Source: Lepidodermella squamata
Lineage: Eukaryota; Gastrotricha
Direction of reading: 5' to 3'
NCBI GenBank assembly: GCA_047495785.1
Contig: JBLDXI010000020.1
Location: 1,798,001-1,862,000 of the forward strand
DNA: 64,000 nt
The notes under the pieces were generated by a model, which ran no database searches, was not told the DNA's origin, and saw only the letters and a list, made by a program, of their open reading frames with translations. Position numbers and translations under genes: made by a program. Below are positions 29,584 to 40,207 of this stretch, one piece after another (position 1 is the first letter of the stretch; each line of letters starts with the position of its first letter).

Positions 29584-30281
29584 TCAAGCGACCAGGGCAT
29601 CGATGTCCTTGGTGATGTCTTTCGGCTCGACAGTCGGCTCGTAGCGGTTAATTGGCTTGCCGTTCTGGTCGACCAAAAACTTGGCGAAATTCCACTTGAT
29701 TTCGCTAAAATTAATTAATTAATTTTACTTTTCAAATTTTATGATTTTTTTTACTAACTTGCCACCTTGCTGGGCCTTGAGGTATTTGTACAACGGGGCA
29801 GCAGTGTCGCCGTTGACGTCAACCTTGTCGAACATATCGAAGGTGATCCCCTTCTTCTTGATGAATTCCTTGATATCGACAGAGCAGCCGGGTTCCTGAG
29901 CTCCGAACTGATTGCAGGGGAATCCAAGAATCGCCAATTTTCCGTTGTACTTCGAGTAGCTATAGGAAAAAATTATCAATTTAACCGTAAATTCAATATA
30001 AAAATATACATCTCTTGAAGCTGCTTGTAGTTGTTAGCAGTCAAGCCACATTGAGAAGCAACGTTGACAATCAAAGCCGGCTTTCCCCTGAAATTCACAA
30101 TTTTTTTGAAAATAAATAAAATTTAAGGTAGATGGTAATACTTGTATTTGTCGAGAGAAACATCCTGGCCATCAATGTCCTTGACAGTGAATTCGTGAAC
30201 TGAGGCAGCCTTAAAAAGCGGGGAAGACGTAGAGTAGCAAGCTCTATTGAGCAAATTAAGTGTCAATGGAAGACGAACCAT
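29584..30281 (-). CDS. glutathione peroxidase, PHGPx-like, Cys type (copy 2), probable mitochondrial presequence
   Basis: Four exons (30142-30281, 30010-30087, 29759-29959, 29584-29704), 179 residues. The N-terminus [20 protein letters not shown] is Arg/Ser/Thr-rich with no acidic residues, typical of a mitochondrial presequence. The domain follows: [49 protein letters not shown] and [20 protein letters not shown]. The Cys-Gln-Trp-Asn tetrad is complete. The enzyme reduces lipid and other hydroperoxides, probably with thioredoxin. It is the same size and layout as GPx4-type enzymes. Exon borders match copy 1, so the tandem duplication kept the intron positions. Confidence 0.9.
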
Positions 30282-30630
30282 TTTTTGAAATTGGTTTGCT
30301 GAAATAATTAGATATCAAGATCCTCAAAATTGGAGCTATAAAAGCAAATGCAGAAACACGTAACAATGCGCCGGGAAAAAACCGATCTAGGTCAAAATAA
30401 TTTGGATGTTATTGGCGTGGCCCCATTCATTTGCCCAAAAAAATAGCGGTGCTCAAAGTCCATCACGCTGCTTTGTATAATGAAAAACTCGCTATCCTGC
30501 GAGCTCATAATATCTCGTGTTTTTATCGGAAAAGGCACCTTATCTCTCAACTTCCTGATATACTTCCTTACATTGATTTCGAAATCTCGAGGGCATATAT
30601 AACGGATTTATTACTCAAATTTCATTACAA
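30282..30630. other. intergenic spacer
   Basis: Short spacer holding the peroxidase promoter and the 3' end of SDR copy 3; no feature recognised. Confidence 0.35.
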
Positions 30631-31571
30631 TCATGATACAAGTTTCTCGCTTATTTTCCATAATTTCTCCCTCAATTCACAAGGGTATTTTCCCGGGTTA
30701 ACTGCGACACAGTCCCTGTAAAAATAAATTACAATTTTAAGGTGGATAAATTAAAAAATATTAGAAAATATTACATAAAATACTGCGACGATAAATGTTC
30801 GATTCCCGGCTCGGTCGCTAGGTAAACCGAAGTTTTCGCCCCAGTTGCCGGTGTTTTCATGATTAATTTATAGAGATAACTGATCAACCAACCGAAATTA
30901 CGCGTCACATCTGAACCGATGATACCAGGGTGGACGGAGAACGCTGAAACTCCCGAGTCTTGACACCGATCATGAAGTGCTTGGGTGAATAAAATATTCG
31001 CTAATTTTGACTGGCCATAAGCGATAGGACTAGAGTATTTCGAGGTCGGCTGCTCGAAATTCGGATCATCGACCAATTGATTTCCATAGCCAGCGTATAT
31101 CCATATGAGCAGCCAGTGAGATGATACGTTAATCACGCGGCTAGGCGCTGATTTTTTCAGTAGGTCAAGTAATAAATTTGTCAGAAGAAAGTGACCTAGA
31201 TGATTAGTTGCAAAGGTCAACTCATTACCGTCGGCTGATTGCGTCAAATTAAACGGGGCCAACATGCCGGCGTTGTTGATGAGAACATCCAATCTTGGCT
31301 CAGTTGCCAAAAAATCAGCAGCAAATTTTCGAACTGAGTCATTGGAGGAAAGATCGAGCTGTTTAACGACGAGAGTTGTGGAGGAATTAGCCGCAATTTC
31401 GCTCGCGGCTTTTTCGCCGGCTTCGATGTTTCGGCAAGCCATGATGATCCGTTTGGCGCCTTTTTCAGCTAGTTGTTGGGCCGTCGCTTTTCCGATACCT
31501 GTATTCGCGCCGGTTATCAGGAAAACCTTGCCGGACGCTTCACCTTCATCCAAGTCTTCATTGCACTTCAT
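30631..31571 (-). CDS. short-chain dehydrogenase, retinol-dehydrogenase-like (SDR copy 3, divergent)
   Basis: Two exons, 30775-31571 and 30631-30715, 293 residues. TGANTGIGK, NNAG and YGQSK are present, and the catalytic-Ser region is canonical (INVSSHW). The second exon (DCVAVNPGKYPCELREKLWK) is shorter and differs from the PGA-x-A-[SN]-D motif of the other copies. It is the most divergent member of the cluster and lies between two subfamilies. Intron position is identical to the others (after YF-x). Confidence 0.87.
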
Positions 31572-32545
31572 GATAGTTGGTATAACAGTCTAAACAATTG
31601 CACCACTAAAATTAAGGTTCCAACACTAATTTCTTTTTAATATTTTTGTGATTGTGAATTTTTCCGAAAACAATCCGAGAATTAACATTGCCCCTATCTT
31701 TTACCTTCAGCTAAGTTGAACATGTTCGATTTTTTTGGCTCTCAAGACTGCTGATGTCAAAAAATCACTTGTAAAAAATTGATTTGTAAAATCGATAAAT
31801 CTCGGAATAATCGCAAATAGCGCAAAATTAGCAAGATCTATCAGCTTGGCATTTTGGAATAAAAAATTTCGAAATTCCAAGCAAAACCTGAGCATTTTTC
31901 AAAATATTTAATTCTAAACCATATTTTGGTAAATTTCAATGCTGGAACTATCCATCCCTTCAGTGGATCTGACTTGGTGTACTCCCCTTTAGAAAAATCT
32001 GAAAATCAGAAGTTCTAGAAATTTTATCTACCGACAGAACTCACGCTGATAGTAGGTTCGAAACGCCATCATCACCCCATCAGATTTGATAGCCAAAATA
32101 AGAGAGATAAGACGTGATAAAGCCGTAACACGTTTTAGCTGTCGTAGTTGAATGAATCCTATGGAGGTTCTTTGTCTGTATTATAAAAAGTGCTTGCTGA
32201 CAAGTAAAACGTGGCGCTTTGTTACGTGAATGAAAGCGGCCAACAGAATGACTTTTCACTTGCCATAGGTACCTTAAAACTGACGTAAGCCTTCAACGGC
32301 ATCATACAATTTTGGGAATTATCTTGAGCGTCTCAGAGTGATCATGATTCATTTAATTTTCTCAACTTCTAATAATTAAAAATAATTTCCCGAAAATTTA
32401 GAGAACCATTTTTGAAATAATAATCTGATTCAGATTCCTGTTCAATTTTTCTGATATTTCTCTGGGATTATTTTGAGTTCGATATTGAATTTGATTTTAT
32501 TCTCACGCGCCGCAATAAAGTCAGAGAAATTATTAAAAAATCGTT
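31572..32545. other. intergenic, no gene seen
   Basis: About 1 kb, A+T-rich. The block from about 32340 to 32540 resembles the 3' flanks of SDR copies 5 and 6 (tttctc-gg-attattttgg), consistent with tandem duplication. Confidence 0.4.
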
Positions 32546-33951
32546 TTATTCAGCATCAGGGACTTTGGCAACGAGTTGTTCGCTGAGTTCCCAAAGCTTT
32601 TTCGCCATTTCGGCATCGTTGGCCGTCGCACCCGGGTCTACTAGTTGGCAGTCCCTAAACAAGATGAACGAAAAATTAATCGAAATATTTATGGTTCTAT
32701 GTCAATTGAGCAAACGAAAATTGAGCAACGAAAATAGAGCAAGGGCTTTTGAGCAACGATATTAGAGCAAACGAAATTAGAGCAATACGACTTTTGAGCA
32801 AACGAAATTAGAGCAATACGACTTTTGAGCAAAACGAGATTGGAGCAAAACGACACTAGAGCAAATTTTATTTACAATAAGTAACAGCTGCAATTAATTA
32901 TTAAATTTGCTCTAGTGTCGTTTTGCTCCAATCTCGTTTTGCTCAAAAGTCGTATTGCTCTAATTTCGTTTGCTCAAAAGTCGTATTGCTCTAATTTCGT
33001 TTGCTCTAATATCGTTGCTCAAAAGCCCTTGCTCTATTTTCGTTGCTCAATTTTCGTTTGCTCAATTGACATATAACCATATTTATTTGAAAAAATGCTA
33101 AATTTTATAAACAAAATTGAATAAGTTGATTAAAACATTTTTAGTTACTGACCAACTTACACAAAATATTTCCCTGACAAGTTTTCGATGCCTGGCTGTG
33201 ATGAGAGGTAAACAGAGGTTTTTGCGCCTTCCTGTGGGGATTTCGTAAACCACTGTAGCAATTTGCGTACCACAACGTTCAAATCTCGGTCAATATCTGT
33301 CGCAACAGCACCAGGATTTAACGAGTAAGCCGTCACGTCTTTATTGCCCGATTCCTGAAGACGTCTATGCAAATCACTAGTAAAAAGAACATTCGCCAAT
33401 TTCGTGTAGCTATAAGCCGAAAAACTGCCATAGGAGCCTGGCTTTTCGAAATTCCAATCGTCGATGTGGAAACCGGGGCGAACTGCCCAGAACGTTACTT
33501 TACCCGACGAAACTGTAACAACTCGACTCGGGGCTGACTTTTTCAAAAAATCCAACAGTAAATTCGTCAACAAAAAATGACCCAGGTGATTTGTGGCCAG
33601 GGTCAATTCGTAGCCATCAACCGAAAGAGTTCGCTTTCCCGGGCCAGCAATTCCGGCATTGTTGATCAGAACATGCAAAGCTGGCTCTGAGGCTATAACT
33701 TCAGATGCGAATTTTCTCACTGATTTGATTGAAGATAAATCGAGGTGGCGAACTACGACCGATTCTTGACTCAAGTTCGATTTTTCGCGGATTTCTGTAG
33801 CGGCTTCTTCGGCTTTGGTGAGGTTGCGACATCCTAGGATGACCTTTTTAGCCCCACGACGGGCGAGTTCGACGGCGGTGGCTCGGCCAATACCGGTATT
33901 GGCTCCGGTTATCAAAACGGTCTTACCAGTTACAAAATATTTAGCAGCCAT
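32546..33951 (-). CDS. short-chain dehydrogenase, retinol-dehydrogenase-like (SDR copy 4)
   Basis: Two exons, 33161-33951 and 32546-32654, 299 residues. TGANTGIGR, NNAG, VTVSSGK (catalytic Ser present) and YSYTK are all visible; the end is PGATANDAEMAKKLWELSEQ. It belongs with copies 5, 6 and 8. The intron is 506 nt, against 145 and 143 nt in copies 5 and 6, because a 390-bp inverted-repeat element (32691-33080) lies inside it. Upstream sequence (about 34001-34105) matches that of copy 5. Confidence 0.9.
32691..33080. mobile_element. 390-bp near-perfect palindromic element with GAGCAA word arrays, inside an SDR intron
   Basis: The left arm (about 32691-32876) and the right arm (about 32920-33080 and beyond) are inverted copies with almost no mismatch; one is seen near the outer end (atggttctat against atggttatat). 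Each arm repeats the word GAGCAA about eleven times at 14-16-bp spacing with variable fillers such as acgaaatta and tacgactttt. The unpaired centre is about 45 bp and A+T-rich. There is no coding capacity. Possible target-site duplication is ambiguous (ATTT on both sides). The match between arms implies recent insertion or maintenance by gene conversion. Confidence 0.8.
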
Positions 33952-35210
33952 TTGATGAGTTTAATTTTCTTAACTCATTTTGAAGAATATGAAACAGTGA
34001 GTAATGATAAGAGCAGTATGTTATCGTACAAGCTCTCGGCGATAGCCGCTCGCAGTGAATATTATCTGACGAGGCGTCACCCGAATCTCAAAAAGTCGAG
34101 GCTTAGCCATAGAGATGATTGAGTGCTCACTCGCCAGCAAAAACATGGAACGCAATAGGCTCATATGGCAGGGAATTGACTCATTGTCCTGGAGTAAAAA
34201 ACTGAACTCGTTACAAATCGATCGATCGCACAAATCGCTGGCGCCAAGGCTTCGATTTTTGGTTCCCGGGTTGAGCTTTGGATCATCGCTTGACTAAGAA
34301 ACGGCCGATATTTTTATACCAAATTTGCTCAGTTAGGATATTTAGAAGTGGCCGATAGGCGACTAAGAAGTCAACGTCCCTTTTCGACTACGACCTTTTA
34401 GAGCGGTGCACACCTGGATCTAAGGTGAAATTTAACGACCTTTTAAAGCTAAATTAACCAGGTCGAGATGATCATTTTGACACCTGATTTAGATCTGGAA
34501 CCATCATATTTTGATGGCTACGAATTTTTGAAATCCACCTCATTAAACTCCACCTCCTTTGAAATCAAAATTTATTTTATAAGTTTTTCCATGGGTGCGC
34601 GCGAACGACGATGAATCATCGCCTCGAAGCCTCTCAAATTAAGCAAATTGGCGCAAAAAAGTTCTTCCTTGAAATATACGCAACACTGCTTTTCAGTCAT
34701 AATTTATTGACAGCGTTGCCAAATAAATGCTCCGCGGCGTGGACTCGAAATCTTGTTTCGTACTTTGTCAAGCTTTCTAGAAGAACATCCAATGCCATAC
34801 TCGGCCACTGAACATATTCAAAATGAATATTTAATTATTAGAGCTATTCGGAATCATGGTTCCATTGGACCTATTGAAACGTGTAAAAATGCAAAAATAT
34901 CAGAGGGAAATTTTTACCGTACAAAATTACCATAACCAAGACTTAATAATTGGCAAACTTTTTCTTTTTCCATAATTTCTTCAAGTCATGACCGGGGTCT
35001 CATAGGGTCTCGTATTATTACAAATAATTTCCCAAAAATTTTAAAAGCTATTTTTGATCTAATAAATATTTCTCAATTTATTTACTCCGCTATTTAGTAA
35101 TTTCTCTGGTATTATTGTGGCTTCGATTTTTGAATTCTACCATGGCGTCCCAATTTAAGATTTTATTCTCACACGTCTCAAGAAAATCAGTAAAATTACA
35201 AAAAATCGTT
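33952..35210. other. intergenic, contains duplicated SDR flanks
   Basis: 34001-34105 (ctctcggcgatag…attatctgacgaggcg) is repeated at about 36300-36385 upstream of copy 5. 34930-35050 (ataaccaagact…ttcaagtcatgaccggg) is repeated at about 37197-37262 downstream of copy 5. The duplicated unit therefore included both flanks. No gene seen. Confidence 0.55.
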
Positions 35211-36255
35211 TTATTCAGCATCAGGGACCTTGGCAACGAGTTGTTCGCTGAGTTCCCACAACTTTTTCGCCATTTCGGCATCGTTTGCCGTCGCACCTGG
35301 GTCAACTGGTTGGCAGTCCCTAGAAGATAATTAAAAAATAATAAAAAAACATGAGTTTGAAAAATTCTAGATTTTATGAAAAAACAGGAAAAATTAGGAT
35401 ATGAGGAATTACTTGAAGTCATGCCTGGATTATCAAGATTTGTTAGTTATTGGCCAAAACTTACACAATATATTTTCCCGATAGGTTTTCAATGCCAGGC
35501 TGTGATGCGCAGAAAACAGAAGTTTTCGCACCTTCCTGTGGGGTTTTTGTAAACCACTGAAACAATTTGCGTGCCACCACGTTCAAGTTACGGCCAATAT
35601 CCGTGGCAGCGGAACCAGGATCTAAAGAATAGGTCGTCACGTCTTTAACGCCCGATTCCTGTAGACGTCTATGCAATTCATTAGTGAATAGAACATTCGC
35701 TAATTTCGTGTAGTTATAAGCTGCCGCATTGCCGTACGATCCTGGCTTCTCGAAGTTCCAGTCGTCGATGTGGAAACCAGGTCGAACTGCCCAGAAAGCT
35801 AATTTACCCGAAGAGACTGTAACAACTCGACTCGGGGCTGATTTTTTCAATAAATCCATCAATAAATTCGTTAGCAAGAAGTGGCCCAGGTGATTTGTTG
35901 CGAATGTCAATTCGTAGCCGTCGACCGACAAACTACGTTTTTTCGGGCCAAAAATTCCGGCATTGTTTATCAGAACATTCAAAGCTGGCTCTGAGGCTTT
36001 GACTTCAGCTGCGAATTTCCTCACAGATTTGATTGAAGATAAATCGAGGTGGCCAACTACGACCGATTCTTGACTCAAGTTCGATTTTTCGCGAATTTCT
36101 GCCGCGGCTTCTTCAGCTTGGGTGAGGTTGCGACATCCTAGGATGATCTTTTTCGCCCCACGACGGGCCAGTTCGACAGCGGCGGCACGGCCAATACCGG
36201 TATTGGCCCCGGTTATCAAAACGGTTTTACCAGTTAAAAATAACTCAGCAGCCAT
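35211..36255 (-). CDS. short-chain dehydrogenase, retinol-dehydrogenase-like (SDR copy 5)
   Basis: Two exons, 35465-36255 and 35211-35319, 299 residues. TGANTGIGR, NNAG, VTVSSGK and YNYTK are present, so the Asn-Ser-Tyr-Lys catalytic set is complete. It is nearly identical in layout to copies 4 and 6 and shares upstream sequence with copy 4, so it arose by local tandem duplication. Confidence 0.9.
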
Positions 36256-37467
36256 TTGATGAATTTCGTTGTGAGAAACGGCGAGTATAAGATATGAGTA
36301 TGCTATCAGACAAGTTCTCGGCGATAGTCGCTCGTGTGCTGAGTATTATCTGACGAGGCGCCGGCCGAGTCCCAAAAAGACGAGGCGTACAACCGAGTCG
36401 GGGCACAAGCAGCTATATTTCAGAGAGCGAGGATGCATAACAATTCGTATACCACACCAGATGTTGATCGCTTGACGATTTAAAAATGTTTGCTGAGTAC
36501 TTATCAGGAGAAGTTTGGAATATTTACTAACAATTGTGGCCAAAATTATTTTGTTTTCAGGGTTTTCAGGGTAACATCAGACTGAAAAACAACGCCAAAT
36601 GCTGCTCGTTAATTTCGAAGCTTTCCGTGAGTGTAGTTATTTAGGACAAAAACATGGTTTTCAGCACTAGAATATCAGAAATAATTATACACATGTGAAA
36701 AGTTCACGGCACGAGGGGGGGGGGGGACGTATCCCTTTTCTGTGCAAAATTTGGTAATTTTTAATGTTTCCATTTTACCACGATTTTATAGAAATACTGA
36801 AAGGTTTAGCTACATTTGGACAGCGTTTCACATGCCGAATGGCGCAGGTAAGAATCAATTGTTGCAAAAGAGACATTTGTGGCTCCTTCGTGAATGTTTT
36901 CTGTGAAATATCTGGAGCGAATTTCCTGTTGCAAAAAAAAACTTACCCGTATTACCATTACTGTAACGATTGGTGTTACGGCGGCATCCCGGTCATGACT
37001 AATAAGATGAATAACCATAGCTGTGATCTAGGACTTGTGATATATGATCATGTGATAACTAATTAGGCTATGTAGTGCGTTCTATCAAACTAGTATTGTC
37101 AGTACTTAAGCTCTCAATTTGCCAGTGACTGGTGTTCAGTTTATTTTCAATGAATAAATCATTAAGGGTAGCAGTTGACTGTTTTATGTTTCCGTGACAA
37201 TAACCAAGACTCAATTGGCAAACTTGTTCCATAATTTCTTCAAGTCATGACCGGGCTCCCATAGGAACGTGTATAATTACCAGCAATTTTAAGAAGCTAA
37301 TTTTGAGCTAATAAATAGTTCTGATTTTTGCTCCGCTTTTTTGTAATTTCTCCGGAATTATTCTGGATCGATTTTTGAATTTAAAAAGTAGTCAACGTCC
37401 GTATTTAAGATTTCATTCTCACACGTTTCGGAAATCGAAAAAATCAGCAAAATTATAAAAAAGTGTT
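36256..37467. other. intergenic with G12 run and duplicated flank
   Basis: 36715-36726 is a run of twelve G in A+T-rich surroundings. The proximal part repeats the upstream region of copy 4, and 37197-37262 repeats the 34930 flank. No gene supported. Confidence 0.45.
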
Positions 37468-38516
37468 TCATTCAGCATTAGGGACTTTGGCAACAAGTTG
37501 TTCGCTGAGTTCCCACAGCTTTTTCGCCATTTCGGCATCATTTGCCGTCGCACCTGGGTCAACAGGTTGGCAGTCCCTAATAGAAAAAATAACAAAATTT
37601 AACAAAACATTGATTCGACAAATTATAAATTTTACAAAGAAAACAATAAATATTTTAATAAGGAATTATATAAAAAATTGGATTCCTTGATTAAAATTGT
37701 TAGTTATTGACCAACTTACACAATATATTTCCCAGACAAATTTTCGATGCCAGGCTGTGATGCGCAGTAAACAGAGACTTTTGCACCCTCTTGTGGTGAT
37801 TTCGTAAACCACTGAAACAATTTGCGTACGACCACATTCAAATCTCGGGCAATGTCCGTGGCAACAGCACCAGGATGCAACGAATAGGCCGTCACGTCTT
37901 TATCGCCAGATTCCTGAAGACGCCTGTGCAATTCACTGGTGAATAACACATTCGCTAATTTCGAATAGTTGTAAGCTGTTGAACTGCCGTAGGAGCCTGG
38001 CTTCTCGAAGTTCCAGTCGTCGATGTGAAAACCGGGTCGAACCGCCCAGAAAGCTAATTTACCCGAAGAGACTGTAACAACTCGACTCGGGGCTGATTTT
38101 TTCAATAAATCCAAAAGTAAATTCGTCAGCAAAAAGGGACCTAAATGATTTGTTGCGAGGGTCATTTCATAACCATCGGCTGAAATAGTCCGTTTTGCCG
38201 GTCCGAAAATTCCAGCATTGTTAATCAAAACATGCAAAGCTGGCTCTGAGGCTATGACTTCGGCCGCGAACTTCCTTACTGATTTGATTGAGGATAAATC
38301 GAGGTGGCGAACTACGACTGCCTCTTGACTCAAGTTAGATTTTTCGCGAATTTCTGCTGCGGCTTCTTCAGCTTGGGTGAGGTTACGACAGCCAAGGATG
38401 AGCTTTTTCGCCCCACGACGGGCCAGTTCGACGGCGGCGGCTCGGCCAATACCAGTATTGGCCCCGGTTATCAAAACGGTCTTACCAGTCACGAAAAATT
38501 CAGAAGTTGCAGCCAT
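37468..38516 (-). CDS. short-chain dehydrogenase, retinol-dehydrogenase-like (SDR copy 6)
   Basis: Two exons, 37720-38516 and 37468-37576, 301 residues. TGANTGIGR, NNAG, VTVSSGK and YNYSK are visible. ISADGYEMTLATNHLGPFLL differs from its relatives in having Pro for His (NHLGP against NHLGH), a substitution in a strongly conserved segment. It belongs to the copy 4/5/8 subfamily. Confidence 0.9.
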
Positions 38517-38679
38517 TTGATGATATCGAGAAATGTAATTATCTTAGCCCAGTTTGAGGGACAAGAGAAAGAAAAATGGCGAATAATGATAAGCAGCGGC
38601 CTTTTATTATTAGTTTTGAAGATAAAAAAAAAACAAGTTGAGGTCAAAGTTCATTGGAGTGGTTTGATAAATCATTTAA

Positions 38680-39667
38680 TCAAGGCACCTTCGCGCACAT
38701 TTCTTCGCTTAGATCCCACAATTTGATCGCCATTTCAACATCCGAGGCAATTACTCCTGGATCTACGATTTGACAGTCCCTGAAATAGCACAATAATCAC
38801 AATAAAAAATAGTGACTCATCAAAAATTTACGAAAAATAGCCGCCAGATAAATGCTCAATACCAGGCTGTGAAGCGCAATAAACTGTGGTTTTAGCCCCG
38901 GCCTCGGCAGTCGTTCCAAACAATTTGAACAAAATTTTCCAAAACCAGCTCAAATTCCGATCGATCTCGGTTTTAACGACACCTGGAAACAGCGAGTAAG
39001 TCGCCACATTTGTTGCGCCGCTAGTCCGGAGACGGCGATGAATTTCCCGAGTGAACAAAACATTGGCCAGTTTCGTCTGTGCATAGGCTTGAGGCGGCGA
39101 GTAAGAGCCTGGCTTCTCGAAATTGACGTCATCAATGTGGAATCCTGGAAAGCTGATCCAAAACGCGATGCGATGCGCGGCAACATTGACAATTCGACTC
39201 GGGGCTGATGCTTTCAACTTATCGAGAAGTAGATTCGTCAGTAAGAAATGGCCGAGGTGATTAGTTGCGAAGCAAACTTCATTGCCATCGACCGATAGGG
39301 TACGTTCAGCCGGCCCGTAAAGACCAGCATTATTCACTAGAACGTGAATTAGAGGCTCAGCTTCAATGACCTCGGCCGCGAATCGGCGGACAGATTTGAT
39401 TGACGACAGGTCTAGTTGGCGAACAGCGACTACGTCCTCCTTAACGCCGGTTTTTTCTCGAATTTCTTTAGCTGTGACATTTCGGCAGGCTAGAATGACC
39501 TTTTTCGCGCCCCGCCTAGCCAACTCGAGGGCAGCTGCTTTGCCAATGCCGGTATTTGACCCGGTTACGATGCAAGTTTTTCCGGCAACAAACCAGGAAA
39601 CAGCATTCGCCGTTGTCTCAGTATTTTTGTCGTTTGATGAAAATATTGACGACAGCAAATTTATCAT
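38680..39667 (-). CDS. short-chain dehydrogenase, retinol-dehydrogenase-like (SDR copy 7)
   Basis: Two exons, 38832-39667 and 38680-38779, 311 residues, with a longer N-terminus (MINLLSSIFSSNDKNTETTA) than its relatives. TGSNTGIGK, NNAG and YAQTK are present. The catalytic-Ser region is VNVAAHR, lacking the usual Ser as in copies 1 and 2. Compared with them it has a five-residue deletion after CRNVTA (a loss of EEAAK), in a surface helix after the second strand. The intron is 52 nt. Confidence 0.88.
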
Positions 39668-40207
39668 AATATTGTGCTCATAAAGGTTTATGCTGGGAAA
39701 TCAAGAAACGGAAAAAATTCAACTAGAAATCATCCGCTAAAATATTGAGACTCGAGAAGCTATTTCAGGCCTATCTTTGTCTTTATACTCATTTGAAAAG
39801 ACAGCGGCTGCCATAATATATATAGTCATTATTACGCAACTAATACCGAGAATAAAAAGCAACGTGGGATAAAAATGGTTTCTAGGGACTCATCTTCTGT
39901 GAACTATTACGAATCATGCTTGATAAAAATAAAAGCGAGGTTTTTTCGTGAATGTTTGTAAGGCGAATTTTTTTCTTCATTTTTCCCAAAATATTACGCT
40001 CATTCATATTTTTTATGAAATATTATCAGTTCTACAAGCCAAACCCGGAAATTTGTCGTCCATTATCTTTGCAATTTTCCACGTTTTACCTTGAATTAAA
40101 TCAACTGTGTATTTGGAAAATTGAGACCCATGAGAGGCTCCGACTTTGTTCTGTTTCGCAAACAAAACAGCTTATTTTTAGGAATTTTAAGAAATAATAT
40201 CTCCAAG
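39668..40207. other. divergent promoter region between SDR copies 7 and 8
   Basis: About 540 bp between head-to-head genes; contains a tatatatag string near 39819. No gene recognised. Confidence 0.4.

Noticed and set aside
32691-33080. CRISPR-like reading of the regularly spaced GAGCAA words
   Set aside because: Spacing units are only 14-16 bp, the arms are inverted copies of each other, and the genome is eukaryotic with introns; a CRISPR array is excluded.
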